This document shows, one piece after another, positions 20,235-29,375 of a DNA stretch of 64,000 bases. The stretch spans positions 1 through 64,000 of the forward strand of contig NZ_MTSB01000005.1 in NCBI RefSeq assembly GCF_002093745.1, written 5' to 3'. Every line of letters starts with the position of its first letter. The stretch's first letter is position 1. The translations under genes and the position numbers were made by a program. The DNA comes from Pseudomonas graminis (GTDB lineage Bacteria; Pseudomonadota; Gammaproteobacteria; Pseudomonadales; Pseudomonadaceae). Below the pieces are notes generated by a model. That model worked only from the letters and a program-made list of their open reading frames with translations. It ran no database searches and had not been told where the DNA came from.

Positions 20235-21680
20235 TTAGCCGTTCGAGGGCCGAACGGCCTGGTGCGAGAGAGAAGGGGTGAGCTCGGTCCAGCCTCCGCC
20301 GAGCGCTTTGTACAGATTGACCTCAGCCGTCAGTTGGGCGAGGCGATCAGCGATGAGGCTGCTCTGAGCAGTAAAGAGTGAGCGCTGGGCGTCCAGCAGC
20401 GTGAGGCTGCTGTCCAGACCGTTCCGGTAACGTGCCTCTGCCAGTCGATAGTAATCTTCGTTGGCTTTCAATGAGTCACGTTGCGCAATGAGTTGCTGCC
20501 TGTACGTCTGCCTGGCCGCCAGACCATCGGCGACCTCTTTGAAAGCGGTCTGTATGCTTTTTTCGTATTGCGCGATGCGAATGTCTTTCTGGATTTTTGA
20601 GTAATCCAGACTGGCTCGCAGGTTACCTGCGTTGAAAATCGGGATATTGATCTGTGGTTCGAAAAGCCATCCGCCCGAACCGGCCTTGAACAGGCCGGAC
20701 AGCTCGGTGCTCGACGTACCTGCGCTTGCCGTCAGACTGATGCTCGGAAAAAAAGCGGCACGAGCCGCTCCGATATTGGCATTGGCGGCTTTCAGCAGGT
20801 GCTCGGCTTCCAGAATATCCGGACGGCGCTGCAGCAGTTCAGAAGGCAACCCGGCAGGCACGCCTCCCAGCAGCTCTTCACTGAGGGCGGTGGCCGGCAG
20901 GTTTTCCGAAACATCGGCGCCCACCAGCAATGTGAGGGCGTTCAGGTCCTGAGCGACCAGCCGCTCAAAATGAGCCGCGTTGGCCCGGGCACTTTCAACC
21001 GAGGTACGCGCCTGACTCACGGCCAGCGCAGAGGCTGTGCCAGACGAGTTTTGCAGCGAGGTCAATTTCAGGCTTTGCTCATAGGCTTTCAGCGTATCAA
21101 GCGTCAGCTTGAGCTGCTCCTGATCTGCACGCCAGGTCAGGTACGCCGTCGCCACATTGGCCACCAGACTCAGGTGCGTACTGCGCCGGGCCTGTTCGCT
21201 GGAAAGATACGTCTCCAGGTCTTCTTGAGCGAGGCTGCGATTTCGACCGAAAAGATCCAGCTCGTAAGCACTGATGCCCAACGATACTGAATAGGTGCTG
21301 CTGATCGCGCGCTCATCAAGCAATGACACATCGGTGGGCAGACTTTGCCGACTGCCCGAGCCACTGACCGACACCGCAGGAAACAGGTCACTGCGCTGGA
21401 TGCGGTACTGCGCTTGATAGGCTTGTATGTTGAGTACCGCGACCCTCAGGTCACGATTGTTCGAAAGGGATTGCTCGATCACCCGGGCCAGAACCGAGTC
21501 CCGAAAGAAACTTCGCCAGCCCGGCAGTTCTGTCGCCTTATCGGCGGTGGTCATCGGCGCATAGGCTGATCCGGTCGGGTAGCCGGAAGCTACCGGGGAG
21601 GGAGGCCGCTCATAGTCAGGAATAAGCGAACAGCCACTGAGCAGTGATGTCGCCATTGCGCCTAGCACAAGATACTTCAT
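20235..21680 (-). CDS. OprM/NodT-family outer-membrane efflux lipoprotein
   Basis: Outer-membrane channel of a tripartite pump, 481 aa. The start at 21680 gives a lipoprotein signal: [20 protein letters not shown], with the lipobox cysteine in LLSGC. An AAGG sits about 9 nt upstream of that ATG, and earlier in-frame starts would spoil the signal. NodT family features seen are PDYERPP after the lipid anchor, two internally repeated halves, [32 protein letters not shown] in the middle, and [18 protein letters not shown] near the C-terminus. It follows the second LuxR gene by 32 nt on the same strand, so the two probably form an operon. It is likely to supply the outer-membrane exit for MacAB and/or the lone MacA-like adaptor, comparable to PseA near syringomycin genes. 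Confidence 0.93.
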   Translation of the reverse strand: MKYLVLGAMATSLLSGCSLIPDYERPPSPVASGYPTGSAYAPMTTADKATELPGWRSFFRDSVLARVIEQSLSNNRDLRVAVLNIQAYQAQYRIQRSDLFPAVSVSGSGSRQSLPTDVSLLDERAISSTYSVSLGISAYELDLFGRNRSLAQEDLETYLSSEQARRSTHLSLVANVATAYLTWRADQEQLKLTLDTLKAYEQSLKLTSLQNSSGTASALAVSQARTSVESARANAAHFERLVAQDLNALTLLVGADVSENLPATALSEELLGGVPAGLPSELLQRRPDILEAEHLLKAANANIGAARAAFFPSISLTASAGTSSTELSGLFKAGSGGWLFEPQINIPIFNAGNLRASLDYSKIQKDIRIAQYEKSIQTAFKEVADGLAARQTYRQQLIAQRDSLKANEDYYRLAEARYRNGLDSSLTLLDAQRSLFTAQSSLIADRLAQLTAEVNLYKALGGGWTELTPSLSHQAVRPSNG

Positions 21681-21712
21681 ATAAGATGCCTTTAAGGTCG
21701 TGCAGCCAAAGC

Positions 21713-22522
21713 TCAAGCCGTTTGAGTCACACCTGTCATCCACTTGACCAGACCGTGCCGCCCTTTGACGCCCAGTTTGGCGGCGGCGCGCTTCAGGTAG
21801 GTTTCGATGGAGCTGTTTTTAACGTGAAGCTTGTCGGCAAGTTCCGGAACGGTTGCCCCGGCAAGCAAGCCCAGGCAGATTTCCTTTTCGCGCAGCGACA
21901 ACCTGACCTCCGAATGGCTCAGCTTTTCGTTGAACTCCCGTTGAAGCTGCTGACCGCCCTGGGTAACGGCATCGTTGTCGGCGTGTGCGGTACACAAGGT
22001 CCGCGTTGCCTGGGCATGTCGCTCCAGCAGCGGCAACAAAGCCTCTGAGAAATTCTTCAGAAATGATAATTCGTGCAGCGAAAAGTCACGCTGGGGATGC
22101 TGGCGGTGCAGGGAAATGACACAGCGTCTATTCGACTTGCGCGACACCAGGTTGCACTGATAAGTCACGGCCGAGCAGTTGCTGACCGGGGTGCCGCTAA
22201 ACGGCGGCTTTAAGTGAATCAGCAGAAAGTCATCAACATTGACCATCCGGGCGAGCAGCATCTCGTTGTCCTGCGAGACGGGCGACGTCGCCGGCTTTTG
22301 CTCTGAGGTCTCTCGCCCAAGGGGCTGAATGCTGATGATGCTTCCTTCATGCTCATCAATCGTCCACTCACTCAGGTCCAGAAAATCAATGGGCACGGTG
22401 GCCGCGATCATCTGATACATATTCGAAGCGAACCTTGCATCGCCCACACTTGAGATCAACCTCCCCAGCTCCAGAAAATACGCTGACTGATTCCCCGTCA
22501 TTCGTAAATTGGCTTTCATCAC
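21713..22522 (-). CDS. Second LuxR-family regulator of the lipopeptide locus
   Basis: 269 aa with a C-terminal LuxR HTH ([20 protein letters not shown], then [20 protein letters not shown]) and an N-terminal domain of unknown type with no visible autoinducer-binding signature. Starts ATG ATG are at 22522/22519. It leads an operon with the OprM-like gene (32-nt gap) and is divergent from the MacA-like adaptor at 22977. A syr-syp-type dyad lies in the shared promoter, so the protein may regulate its own operon and the adaptor. It is a paralogue of the regulator at 18540; paired LuxR genes are a usual arrangement beside Pseudomonas lipopeptide clusters. Confidence 0.9.
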   Translation of the reverse strand: MMKANLRMTGNQSAYFLELGRLISSVGDARFASNMYQMIAATVPIDFLDLSEWTIDEHEGSIISIQPLGRETSEQKPATSPVSQDNEMLLARMVNVDDFLLIHLKPPFSGTPVSNCSAVTYQCNLVSRKSNRRCVISLHRQHPQRDFSLHELSFLKNFSEALLPLLERHAQATRTLCTAHADNDAVTQGGQQLQREFNEKLSHSEVRLSLREKEICLGLLAGATVPELADKLHVKNSSIETYLKRAAAKLGVKGRHGLVKWMTGVTQTA

Positions 22523-22976
22523 ACATTCGCCCCCATGGCAATAGTCTCCAAATGATCCAAAAGCGACCTCACATAAAGGGCAGCCCTCTCGACGTTAAGC
22601 AGTGAGCATAATGTCCGATTGTAGGACAATATTACTAACGTATTAGAGAATTTACACATAGCGATCATTCCTAGTCTGTAAGGGAAATCGGGGACAAGCG
22701 TCCCTCTACAGAACGGGATGCAACTTTCAAACGCATGTTCCACCCCCTCACAAGTTCGAGAACGCCCGCCTGGCAAGGCCTCCGGGACAATGTCCCCGAA
22801 TGCGGGGACAGACGCCCGCTCGCCCGGATGCTTCCATTGGCACAAGGCAGCAGGCTGGGTCCTGCTGGAAAATAAAGTCCTGGCAGCGAGGTGCAGACGC
22901 TCATGTACGCCCTTTATTCCAACGCCGCAAACTTGATCCGCCCAGGATCCGGACCGAATGCTGAACGGGATGTACG
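22523..22976. promoter_or_regulatory. Divergent promoter region between LuxR-oprM-like operon and macA-like gene
   Basis: 454 bp without a gene. It is AT-rich near the LuxR start and GC-rich nearer the adaptor. It contains the 20-bp dyad at 22791-22810. A second smaller dyad, GGGAC-AAGC-GTCCC, lies at 22691-22704, and a 13-bp palindrome GGGACA-A-TGTCCC at 22784-22796 overlaps the main box. The clustered GGGACA/TGTCCC half-sites suggest several regulator dimers. Confidence 0.6.
22791..22810. promoter_or_regulatory. syr-syp box-like operator
   Basis: TGTCCCC-N6-GGGGACA is a perfect 7-bp inverted repeat around a 6-nt spacer. It matches the known syr-syp box (TGTCccgN4cggGACA pattern), the site bound by SyrF/SalA-type LuxR proteins in P. 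syringae. It lies 167 bp upstream of the macA-like start and 269 bp upstream of the divergent LuxR start. Confidence 0.75.
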
Positions 22977-24152
22977 GTGAAGATCTTCCGATTTTTCAGA
23001 AATTTGAATTACCGCAAAATCATCTTGAGGATGATATTCATCGACCTGCTGGTCTCGCTGGCCGGCTATGCCTTCTATAAAGGCATCAGTGGCGAAGACG
23101 AGCCTGCTTTTCTCTCCGCCGCGGTTGAAGCCACGAACATTGAATACGCCGTGCAAGCGCAGGGCGTTTTTCAAGGAAGTCATCAGGTCGACGTGGGTGC
23201 TCAGGTGTCGGGGCAGTTGCAATCGTTGAAAGTCGCTCCCGGCGACAAGGTCCGAAAAGATCAGCTGTTGGCCGAGATCGATCCGCTGCCGGCGAAAAAC
23301 GCACTGCGCCAGGCCGGCGTCAAAAGCGAGCAACTTGCCGCTGAAAGGGATGCAACGCTTCATAAACTGAAGCTTGCCGAGTCGACCTACCGCCGGTATC
23401 AAGCGCTCGAATCAACGGTCGCCGTCTCCAAAGAAGATCAAGACAAAGCGCGATTTGAATACGAGGCCGAGCGCGCCAACCTCACTTCGCTTTCCGCACA
23501 ATTACACACGGCCCGGATCAAAGAAAAAACCGCGCAGATCAATCTCGATTACACACGCATCCTCGCGCCAATGGATGGCCGGATACTTGCCATCGTCACT
23601 CAAGAAGGCCAGACCGTTATCGCCGAGCAACTGGCCCCGGTCATTCTGAAGATGGCCCAAATCGACACCATGACCATCAAAGCACAGGTGTCCGAGGCAG
23701 ATGTAGTGAAGATAAAACCCGGTCTTCCGGTGTACTTCACTATTTCGGGAGCCCCGGACACACGCCAAACCGCTACTTTGCGGTCCATAGAGCCAGGCCC
23801 TCTGGATGCAGCAAGCCAATCCAGTGGGTCAGGCAAAAACAAGGCCGTCTTTTATAACGCTCTTTTCGATGTTCCCAACCCTGATGGCCGGTTCTACATC
23901 AACATGACCGCCAACGTCAGAATCGTGCTCGAAGCGAAAGAGGGTGTGCTGACGATTCCTGTCTCGGCGCTGGGTGAGCGGAGCAAGGACGGACGCTACA
24001 GTGTGCGGGTGCTGGGGGAGGGTAATGAGGTCACAACCGAACAGGTGGGTGTCGGTATCAATAATCAGGTCCGGGTCGAGGTGCTTTCAGGGCTGAAGGC
24101 GGGGGACAAGGTTGTGATCGGGGAGGCGGCAGGAAGTAGCAAAGAGGGTTGA
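22977..24152 (+). CDS. Second MacA-like (PseE-like) adaptor without its own MacB
   Basis: A 391-aa membrane fusion protein beginning at GTG 22977 (MKIFRFFRNLNYRK), preceded by GGGA. It has an N-terminal anchor at about residues 14-35, lipoyl half-motifs VDVGAQVSGQLQSLKVAPGD and LLAEIDP, a coiled-coil hairpin, and YTRILAPMDG and TQEGQTVIAEQL in the barrel. It is clearly paralogous to the adaptor at 15132 (same motifs, same length). No MacB gene follows; the next gene is an unrelated DUF2252 protein. It may share the MacB at 16298 or one elsewhere, or be left over from duplication and loss. The syr-syp-type box upstream suggests expression with the lipopeptide system. Confidence 0.9.
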   Translation: MKIFRFFRNLNYRKIILRMIFIDLLVSLAGYAFYKGISGEDEPAFLSAAVEATNIEYAVQAQGVFQGSHQVDVGAQVSGQLQSLKVAPGDKVRKDQLLAEIDPLPAKNALRQAGVKSEQLAAERDATLHKLKLAESTYRRYQALESTVAVSKEDQDKARFEYEAERANLTSLSAQLHTARIKEKTAQINLDYTRILAPMDGRILAIVTQEGQTVIAEQLAPVILKMAQIDTMTIKAQVSEADVVKIKPGLPVYFTISGAPDTRQTATLRSIEPGPLDAASQSSGSGKNKAVFYNALFDVPNPDGRFYINMTANVRIVLEAKEGVLTIPVSALGERSKDGRYSVRVLGEGNEVTTEQVGVGINNQVRVEVLSGLKAGDKVVIGEAAGSSKEG

Positions 24153-24252
24153 TGTCCTTCGCAGGTAACATGGCTCTTTATGCCGGGAAGAGCTGACGCA
24201 ATAAATTTGAAATATCCTGAAACATTCATCCGGCGACGCGGGTCAATGGGGT

Positions 24253-25452
24253 ATGTCTCCTCAAGGTTTTCCGATGAAAACGCCTCGACCCAATGCACGG
24301 CTTCCCTCCTTGACCCACCTGCGCAATCTGAAGATGGCCCGCTCTGCGCACGCGTTCGTTCGAGGCAATACCGCTCAATTCTACGAGTGGCTTCACAGTC
24401 AGTCCGGCAGGCGCCTGCCCAGCGGTCCGCCGGTATGGATCTGCGGGGATTGCCATGCCGGTAATCTGGGGCCAACCGGGGATTTGAAAGGCCGTATCGA
24501 CATCCATATCCGCGACCTGGATCAATCGGTGATCGGCAATCCTGCGCACGACCTGGTCAGGCTTGGATTATCGCTGGCCACGGCTGCCCGGGGCTCGGAT
24601 CTGCCTGGGGTCACAACCGCGCGGATGCTCGAAGAGATGATGCAGGGCTATGAGCAGGCTTTCATGCACAAGCGCGATGAAGAGCCCGAACGCCCTGCAC
24701 ACGTGAAAGCCGGTATGCGCAGTGCGGTACAGCGCACCTGGAAGCATCTTGCCCAAGAGCGAATTGAAGACATGCGACCGAGCATCCCGCTGGGTAAACA
24801 TTTCTGGGCGCTGTCTCGTGCTGAACGCGATGCGCTCAAAACACTCTGTGCCACGCCAGAGATTCATGCCTTGGTGACATCGCTCAAAGGCCGCTCCACA
24901 GATGATCGAGTGCAACTGATCGACTCTGCTTATTGGGTAAAGGGATGCAGTTCTCTGGGGCTGCTTCGCTACGCGGTGTTGATGGGCGTTGGCGATGAAG
25001 ATGATCAAGAATTCTGTCTTCTCGATATCAAGGAAGCAGTCGCGGCAGCAGCTCCGCGAACGGCCAGGGCGCGCATGCCCAGAGACAACGGCAAGCGGGT
25101 GGTGGAGGGCGCCAGGCACCTTTCGCCGGGCCTGGGGAGCAGAATGGTTGCCGCACGGATGCTGGACCACTCGTTCTTCATACGTGAGCTGCTTCCTCAA
25201 GACATGAAACTGGAACTGGATGAGCTCACTCAGCCTGAAGCCATGCAAGCAGCGGCCTACCTCGCGAAAGTGGTTGGCATTGCTCACGCCAGACAGATGG
25301 ATCTGGCGACACGCACAGCGTGGATCCGAGACTTGCAAACCAATCGATCACGGACACTGGACGCGCCTTCGTGGTTATGGTCGAGCGTTGTACAACTGGT
25401 AGGCAGTCACGAGCAGAGCTACCTGGAGCATTGCCGGCGTTATGCGCTCTAG
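24253..25452 (+). CDS. DUF2252 family protein
   Basis: A 399-aa member of DUF2252, a family with a protein-kinase/APH-like fold and no settled function. Motifs visible are HAFVRGNTAQFYEWL near residue 34, ICGDCHAGNLGPTGD near 62-78, and IRDLDQS followed by NPAHDLVRL near 90-105. These resemble the H-x-x-N and D-x-D/Q catalytic positions of kinase-like enzymes. The start is either 24253 or the ATG at 24274; the latter has AAGG upstream. It stands alone, 100 bp after the adaptor, and I see no link to lipopeptide export. Confidence 0.85.
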   Translation: MSPQGFPMKTPRPNARLPSLTHLRNLKMARSAHAFVRGNTAQFYEWLHSQSGRRLPSGPPVWICGDCHAGNLGPTGDLKGRIDIHIRDLDQSVIGNPAHDLVRLGLSLATAARGSDLPGVTTARMLEEMMQGYEQAFMHKRDEEPERPAHVKAGMRSAVQRTWKHLAQERIEDMRPSIPLGKHFWALSRAERDALKTLCATPEIHALVTSLKGRSTDDRVQLIDSAYWVKGCSSLGLLRYAVLMGVGDEDDQEFCLLDIKEAVAAAAPRTARARMPRDNGKRVVEGARHLSPGLGSRMVAARMLDHSFFIRELLPQDMKLELDELTQPEAMQAAAYLAKVVGIAHARQMDLATRTAWIRDLQTNRSRTLDAPSWLWSSVVQLVGSHEQSYLEHCRRYAL

Positions 25453-25504
25453 CGTTTGATGCTGTCTGAATCGAGAAGGTGCAGGTAGATCCACTTTCTC
25501 GGAT

Positions 25505-25541
25505 GGCCGTTCGTACACAGGCGTCGCTGTACGGATCGGCC
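25505..25541. repeat. Imperfect inverted repeat between convergent genes
   Basis: GGCCGTTCGTACA and TGTACGGATCGGCC form arms of 13-14 bp with one indel around a 10-nt loop, between the convergent DUF2252 and tspO genes. It could act as a bidirectional transcription end or be a REP-like element. There is no T run on the plus strand. Confidence 0.4.
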
Positions 25542-25581
25542 AGCCGGATGATCTACCTTGGCAGGGTTCTCAGGGTCTGCG

Positions 25582-26022
25582 TCATTTATTGTGACGCAGA
25601 ATATAGAAGTTCAGTGCAGCGGCCACCGAGAGCCACACCAGGTAAGGGAATAGAATCAGCCCTGTCACGATGTCCATCTGCAAGGCCATCACGACCATTG
25701 CGGCCACGACAATCCAGAGCACAACAAGCACTGCCATCGCAGTGACAATGCGGTTCGCTCCAAAAAACACGGGCGTCCACAATGTGTTCAGTGCAATTTG
25801 TGCTGCCCAAAGAGCCAGCACGGTCTCATTGCCAGGGAGCAGGGTCATGCGATACCCGGCCCAGGCAAGGAGCAGGTAGATCGTCGTCCACACTACCGGA
25901 AACGCCCAGTCAGGTGGCGTGAAACCGGGTTTTTTAAGCGCTTTGTACCAAGCCCCCGGTTTGAAGATGATGCCAGTGGCGGCGGCGGCGCAGCACGCCA
26001 GAAGAAAGATGTAGAAGGTCAT
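25582..26022 (-). CDS. tspO: TspO/MBR family tryptophan-rich sensory protein
   Basis: A 146-aa membrane protein with five predicted transmembrane helices. It carries the family signature WYKALKKPGFTPPDWAFPVVWTTIY (in two parts: WYKALKKPGFTPPDW and FPVVWTTIY) at about residues 25-49, then WAAQIALNTLWTPVFFGA and a C-terminal helix ending LNFYILRHNK. TspO proteins bind tetrapyrroles and affect stress and porphyrin-dependent responses. Length and all family motifs are intact. It stands alone between unrelated genes. Confidence 0.93.
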   Translation of the reverse strand: MTFYIFLLACCAAAATGIIFKPGAWYKALKKPGFTPPDWAFPVVWTTIYLLLAWAGYRMTLLPGNETVLALWAAQIALNTLWTPVFFGANRIVTAMAVLVVLWIVVAAMVVMALQMDIVTGLILFPYLVWLSVAAALNFYILRHNK

Positions 26023-26162
26023 GTGTGGTCCTTGAGTGAAGCAGTCCGGGTACGTAGAGGCAGTGGCTATCGAAGGTTGGACGTCTGCGCGATGAAAAAG
26101 TCCATTGTTCAGGTGGACAGTTCATCGAGAGGACAAACGAAAGACCTCGGAATGCACGCCTG

Positions 26163-28283
26163 CTAAGGCCCGTTGCGCAGGACTTTCTCCTCCGCTTCCA
26201 TGACCAGACGAGCACGGTCTTCAGGCAGCAACATCCGCGCGCTGACCAGCGCGTCTGCCGCTGCGCGCACGGCCTCGACATAAGCGTCTTTGGTCGGGTA
26301 GCGCTCTTCAAGGGACGCTCGAGGGTCTCCAGCATCAATTCGTTCAGCCTTGGTCGCGGCGAACGGAATGAAGCTGCCCTGAAAGTTACAAAACCCACCA
26401 TCGAACAGCTCGGGCCGGAAAGTGTTCCAGCCGGTATAGGTGCCAATAGGGGCGCCCAGGTACACATTGCGCACGCCGCCAATATCGATGCCGTCTGCGT
26501 CGACTTGCGGGACTAAAAGGTTGTAGCTGCCGACGCCTGCTTGCGGTGGTTCGCGTGTGAGTATCCCGGAACTGTCCTCCGGGCGGAAACGCGGGCCGAA
26601 ATCAAGCACGTGGAGGCTATTGACGGCGCCGGTATAACGCAGCTCTGGCCGCGAGACACCGGCATAATTCGTCGCAGGAATCAGAGGAAAACGTACTTGA
26701 TCCGCCGGCACGAGCGTGCCATCCGCCACCGACGGCTTTAGCGAAGCGGGCGGGGCGACGTCGTCGCGGACCCAGCTAATGAGGTCGGTGAGTGCGGCAC
26801 GCATCGTCCAGGTATGGGGGTTCGGGTTCGATTGAACCTGGCACAATCCAAACACAGGAGTGACGGGTAATGGCAAAGGCGGCGGCGCGTGCTGCGTACT
26901 CGCCATGATAAATGTCCGTACGTTTTTCGGCTCATCAGCATCGCGCAAGCCCAGTGGGTCGGTAAGTCCGAGCGACTGGCGCCCCTCCCAGAGTTCGAGG
27001 GCCGTCGCCATATGAAATATAAGCGGGCAGGTGCTACTGGCGTCGCAGCGATCAAGCAGCCCCTGCGAGCGTCCGGTGATCGGATCTGTTTCGCGACCAT
27101 AGGTAAACGGAAAATCGTACGCCGGGTAGTCATGGTCAACCTGCTGGCCCCAGGCACGACCGGGCTGAGCGAAGCGAATGTTGAGCGGCATCAGGCCGCC
27201 GCCAATATGTGGCATCGCGCCATCATAAACCTGATGTCCCTCCTCACTACGGTTGAACCCCAGCGCGATCATGCTGCGAATAAAACGCCCGGCTTGCGAA
27301 GAGCCGGTGATGATTGATTTGACCTCAGGCCCATGAACTACAGGGTTGGAAACCCCTGTATCGTCGTGCGCAGCGTGCTGGAAAAACGCGCCGACGTCCC
27401 GCGCAATCGCGAAGCCGATTCCCATGACCATCGGGTCTCTGGCGCGATAAATCAGTTCGTAGAGTTTTCCGGGTTGAAAGCCGGACGGCAGACATATCTG
27501 GGTTTCATTGGGCGTGTCACAGTCACCGAAACGCCAGTCGTTCGCAGGTATTTCCTGCCGAGGTGCATTCGCGCGCGGCCGCACCGTCAGGGTGGGACGG
27601 AAACCGTCCGCAAGCACCTTGGTATTGTCGGTTTCGACAGGTTTGTAGGTCGTGTGAGGAGGCGTGGAAGTAAACCATCCAGCGGACAGGCCAAGCCTGG
27701 TAGTCGGCGACAAGGTGGTCAACTCGCTCCGCACCACGCCTGTCACCGGCGAACCGTCCTTATTGATTGCGATCGGCAGCTGCACGATCATACGATTGTC
27801 GCCAGGGGCAACGTCCCCCTGCCAGGCAAACGAGATCAGCGTTGTACCGAGCCGTTGCAGAAAACCGTCCCCGGCGACTTCGAAATTGTTAAGCGCGCCA
27901 GGTTTACCTTGCATGTCAGCGTTAAACAACGACATCGCGCGCTTGCTGCCCCGATTGGGCACGTCGAACAGCAGGATGTTATTCGCCTTTGCCACGTCAG
28001 CGGGACGCAAGATTGCGATATCAGTCGTGTATTCGACCATCCCGTTTGCGTTACGCGGTGCGAGCTCAAGGTCCTGGATGATGCTGTTGGCGGCCTTTTC
28101 CGGATCCAGCTCTCCATAAGCACGCGCGAAGACACGCTCATAGGCACCGGTATTACCGAAACTCACACCATCGAAGGCGGGCTCGGTCCGCAGGATCTCA
28201 AGCCGCGTGATATGCGCGTGGGCCGGTAAGGCGACGATCATCATGACGCTGGTAAAGGTTATAGCCTGGAATAGACGGACCAT
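26163..28283 (-). CDS. Exported alpha/beta-hydrolase domain protein (Abhydrolase_10-like)
   Basis: 706 aa from the ATG at 28283; the in-frame TTG 12 nt further upstream is less likely. The N-terminus is a signal peptide: MVRLFQAITFTSVMMIVAL, then PAHAH with an AxA-type cleavage site. The nucleophile-elbow candidate is TGSSQAGRF (GxSxG) near residue 310. Other blocks are YELIYRARDPMVMGIGFAIARD, HVLDFGPRFR and RNVYLGAPIGTYTGWN. This layout fits the large secreted 'alpha/beta hydrolase domain-containing' proteins found in environmental bacteria, whose substrates are unknown. No operon partner is present. Confidence 0.8.
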   Translation of the reverse strand: MVRLFQAITFTSVMMIVALPAHAHITRLEILRTEPAFDGVSFGNTGAYERVFARAYGELDPEKAANSIIQDLELAPRNANGMVEYTTDIAILRPADVAKANNILLFDVPNRGSKRAMSLFNADMQGKPGALNNFEVAGDGFLQRLGTTLISFAWQGDVAPGDNRMIVQLPIAINKDGSPVTGVVRSELTTLSPTTRLGLSAGWFTSTPPHTTYKPVETDNTKVLADGFRPTLTVRPRANAPRQEIPANDWRFGDCDTPNETQICLPSGFQPGKLYELIYRARDPMVMGIGFAIARDVGAFFQHAAHDDTGVSNPVVHGPEVKSIITGSSQAGRFIRSMIALGFNRSEEGHQVYDGAMPHIGGGLMPLNIRFAQPGRAWGQQVDHDYPAYDFPFTYGRETDPITGRSQGLLDRCDASSTCPLIFHMATALELWEGRQSLGLTDPLGLRDADEPKNVRTFIMASTQHAPPPLPLPVTPVFGLCQVQSNPNPHTWTMRAALTDLISWVRDDVAPPASLKPSVADGTLVPADQVRFPLIPATNYAGVSRPELRYTGAVNSLHVLDFGPRFRPEDSSGILTREPPQAGVGSYNLLVPQVDADGIDIGGVRNVYLGAPIGTYTGWNTFRPELFDGGFCNFQGSFIPFAATKAERIDAGDPRASLEERYPTKDAYVEAVRAAADALVSARMLLPEDRARLVMEAEEKVLRNGP

Positions 28284-28415
28284 CTCAACCCCCAAGTCTT
28301 TTTTGCGCCGAGGTTATCACAACCAACCTTCAGAGCTTTAAGGGAGGGTCGCCTTCACATCAAGCTCCAGCGGGAGAGGGCGCCGAAGACTGCCATTTCA
28401 GAATCGAGACGGTGA

Positions 28416-29093
28416 TCATCGCCGCCTCTCGAAGTTCGCACGTAAGAGCTTTGTACTCAAATCTTCCCAGTGTTCGACAAACGCAGCCCGAGCCGTTTCG
28501 AAATCCCGGCTGCGCAAGCACTCTATCAAGTGCTCATGGTCGACAACGATATCCTTGGGGTCTTCATAACAGGGTTGCTGCAGCACCAGCAGCAACTCGA
28601 TTTCGCTTTCCAGCATGGCATAGCTTCGCTGCAAACGCGGACTGCCGCTGGCACGGATAATTGCGCGATGGAAGTCACCGTCGGCAACCACAATGTCTGA
28701 AACAGGCGCATCGTCAGGGGCATTGCGCAGTTTTTCCACAGCGCTCAATGCCTCGGGAGGAACGACACCCCCCAGAATGATCAAGCGCACGGCCTCGGTT
28801 TCCAGTACCCCTCGCAATCTGGCGATGTCCACGATGTCGTCCGGCCCGAACTCGGGAATGCAAAACCCTCGATGCGGCACCTTCACCAGCAAACCCAACG
28901 AAACAAGCAGCTGCGCAGCACTGCGGAACGTGTTGCGTGCAACCTCGTATTCGTCGGCCATTTTGACGTCGCGCAGGAACTCACCCGGCTCGAAATCGCC
29001 ATTCAGGATCCTGAGCTTCAGCTTTTCAGCCAGCACCTCGACCGCCGAAAGCCTGACGGGATGGGGCTCAATGTTCGTGCTGGGAAACGTCAT
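28416..29093 (-). CDS. GntR-family regulator, FCD subfamily
   Basis: About 225 aa. The N-terminal winged helix (residues about 15-75: AVEVLAEKLKLRILNGDFEP, then YEVARNTFRSAAQLLVSLGL) and the C-terminal all-helical FCD domain (RLRGVLETEAVRLI, DGDFHRAII, VVDHEHLIECL) are both intact; FCD domains bind metal and a carboxylate effector. The ATG at 29093 is chosen; a GTG at 29114 is an alternative. It is divergent from the kinase-aminotransferase-HAD operon across about 280 bp of AT-rich DNA, and so is probably its repressor. Confidence 0.88.
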   Translation of the reverse strand: MTFPSTNIEPHPVRLSAVEVLAEKLKLRILNGDFEPGEFLRDVKMADEYEVARNTFRSAAQLLVSLGLLVKVPHRGFCIPEFGPDDIVDIARLRGVLETEAVRLIILGGVVPPEALSAVEKLRNAPDDAPVSDIVVADGDFHRAIIRASGSPRLQRSYAMLESEIELLLVLQQPCYEDPKDIVVDHEHLIECLRSRDFETARAAFVEHWEDLSTKLLRANFERRR

Positions 29094-29375
29094 TTCATTC
29101 AGGACCTGGGGCACTCAGCGGAGACGTGATTCTAATACAGCTGTGCGTGATGACACCAGCAGTGAAGCGTCGCCACTAAAAGATTGTGCAACAATTTTAT
29201 CCAAAGAGTAAAAACAGAAAAATTAAATATTGATTAAAAACAAATAGTTAAATTTAAATATTGAGAAAACTCAAAAAACACACAAGGATCCCCTTCCAAT
29301 ATTAAAAGTTGTAGCACAATATTTGTCGACCAAAGGCGGGTGATGCACAAGCTGCCCAAAGCCAGGAGCTCTACG

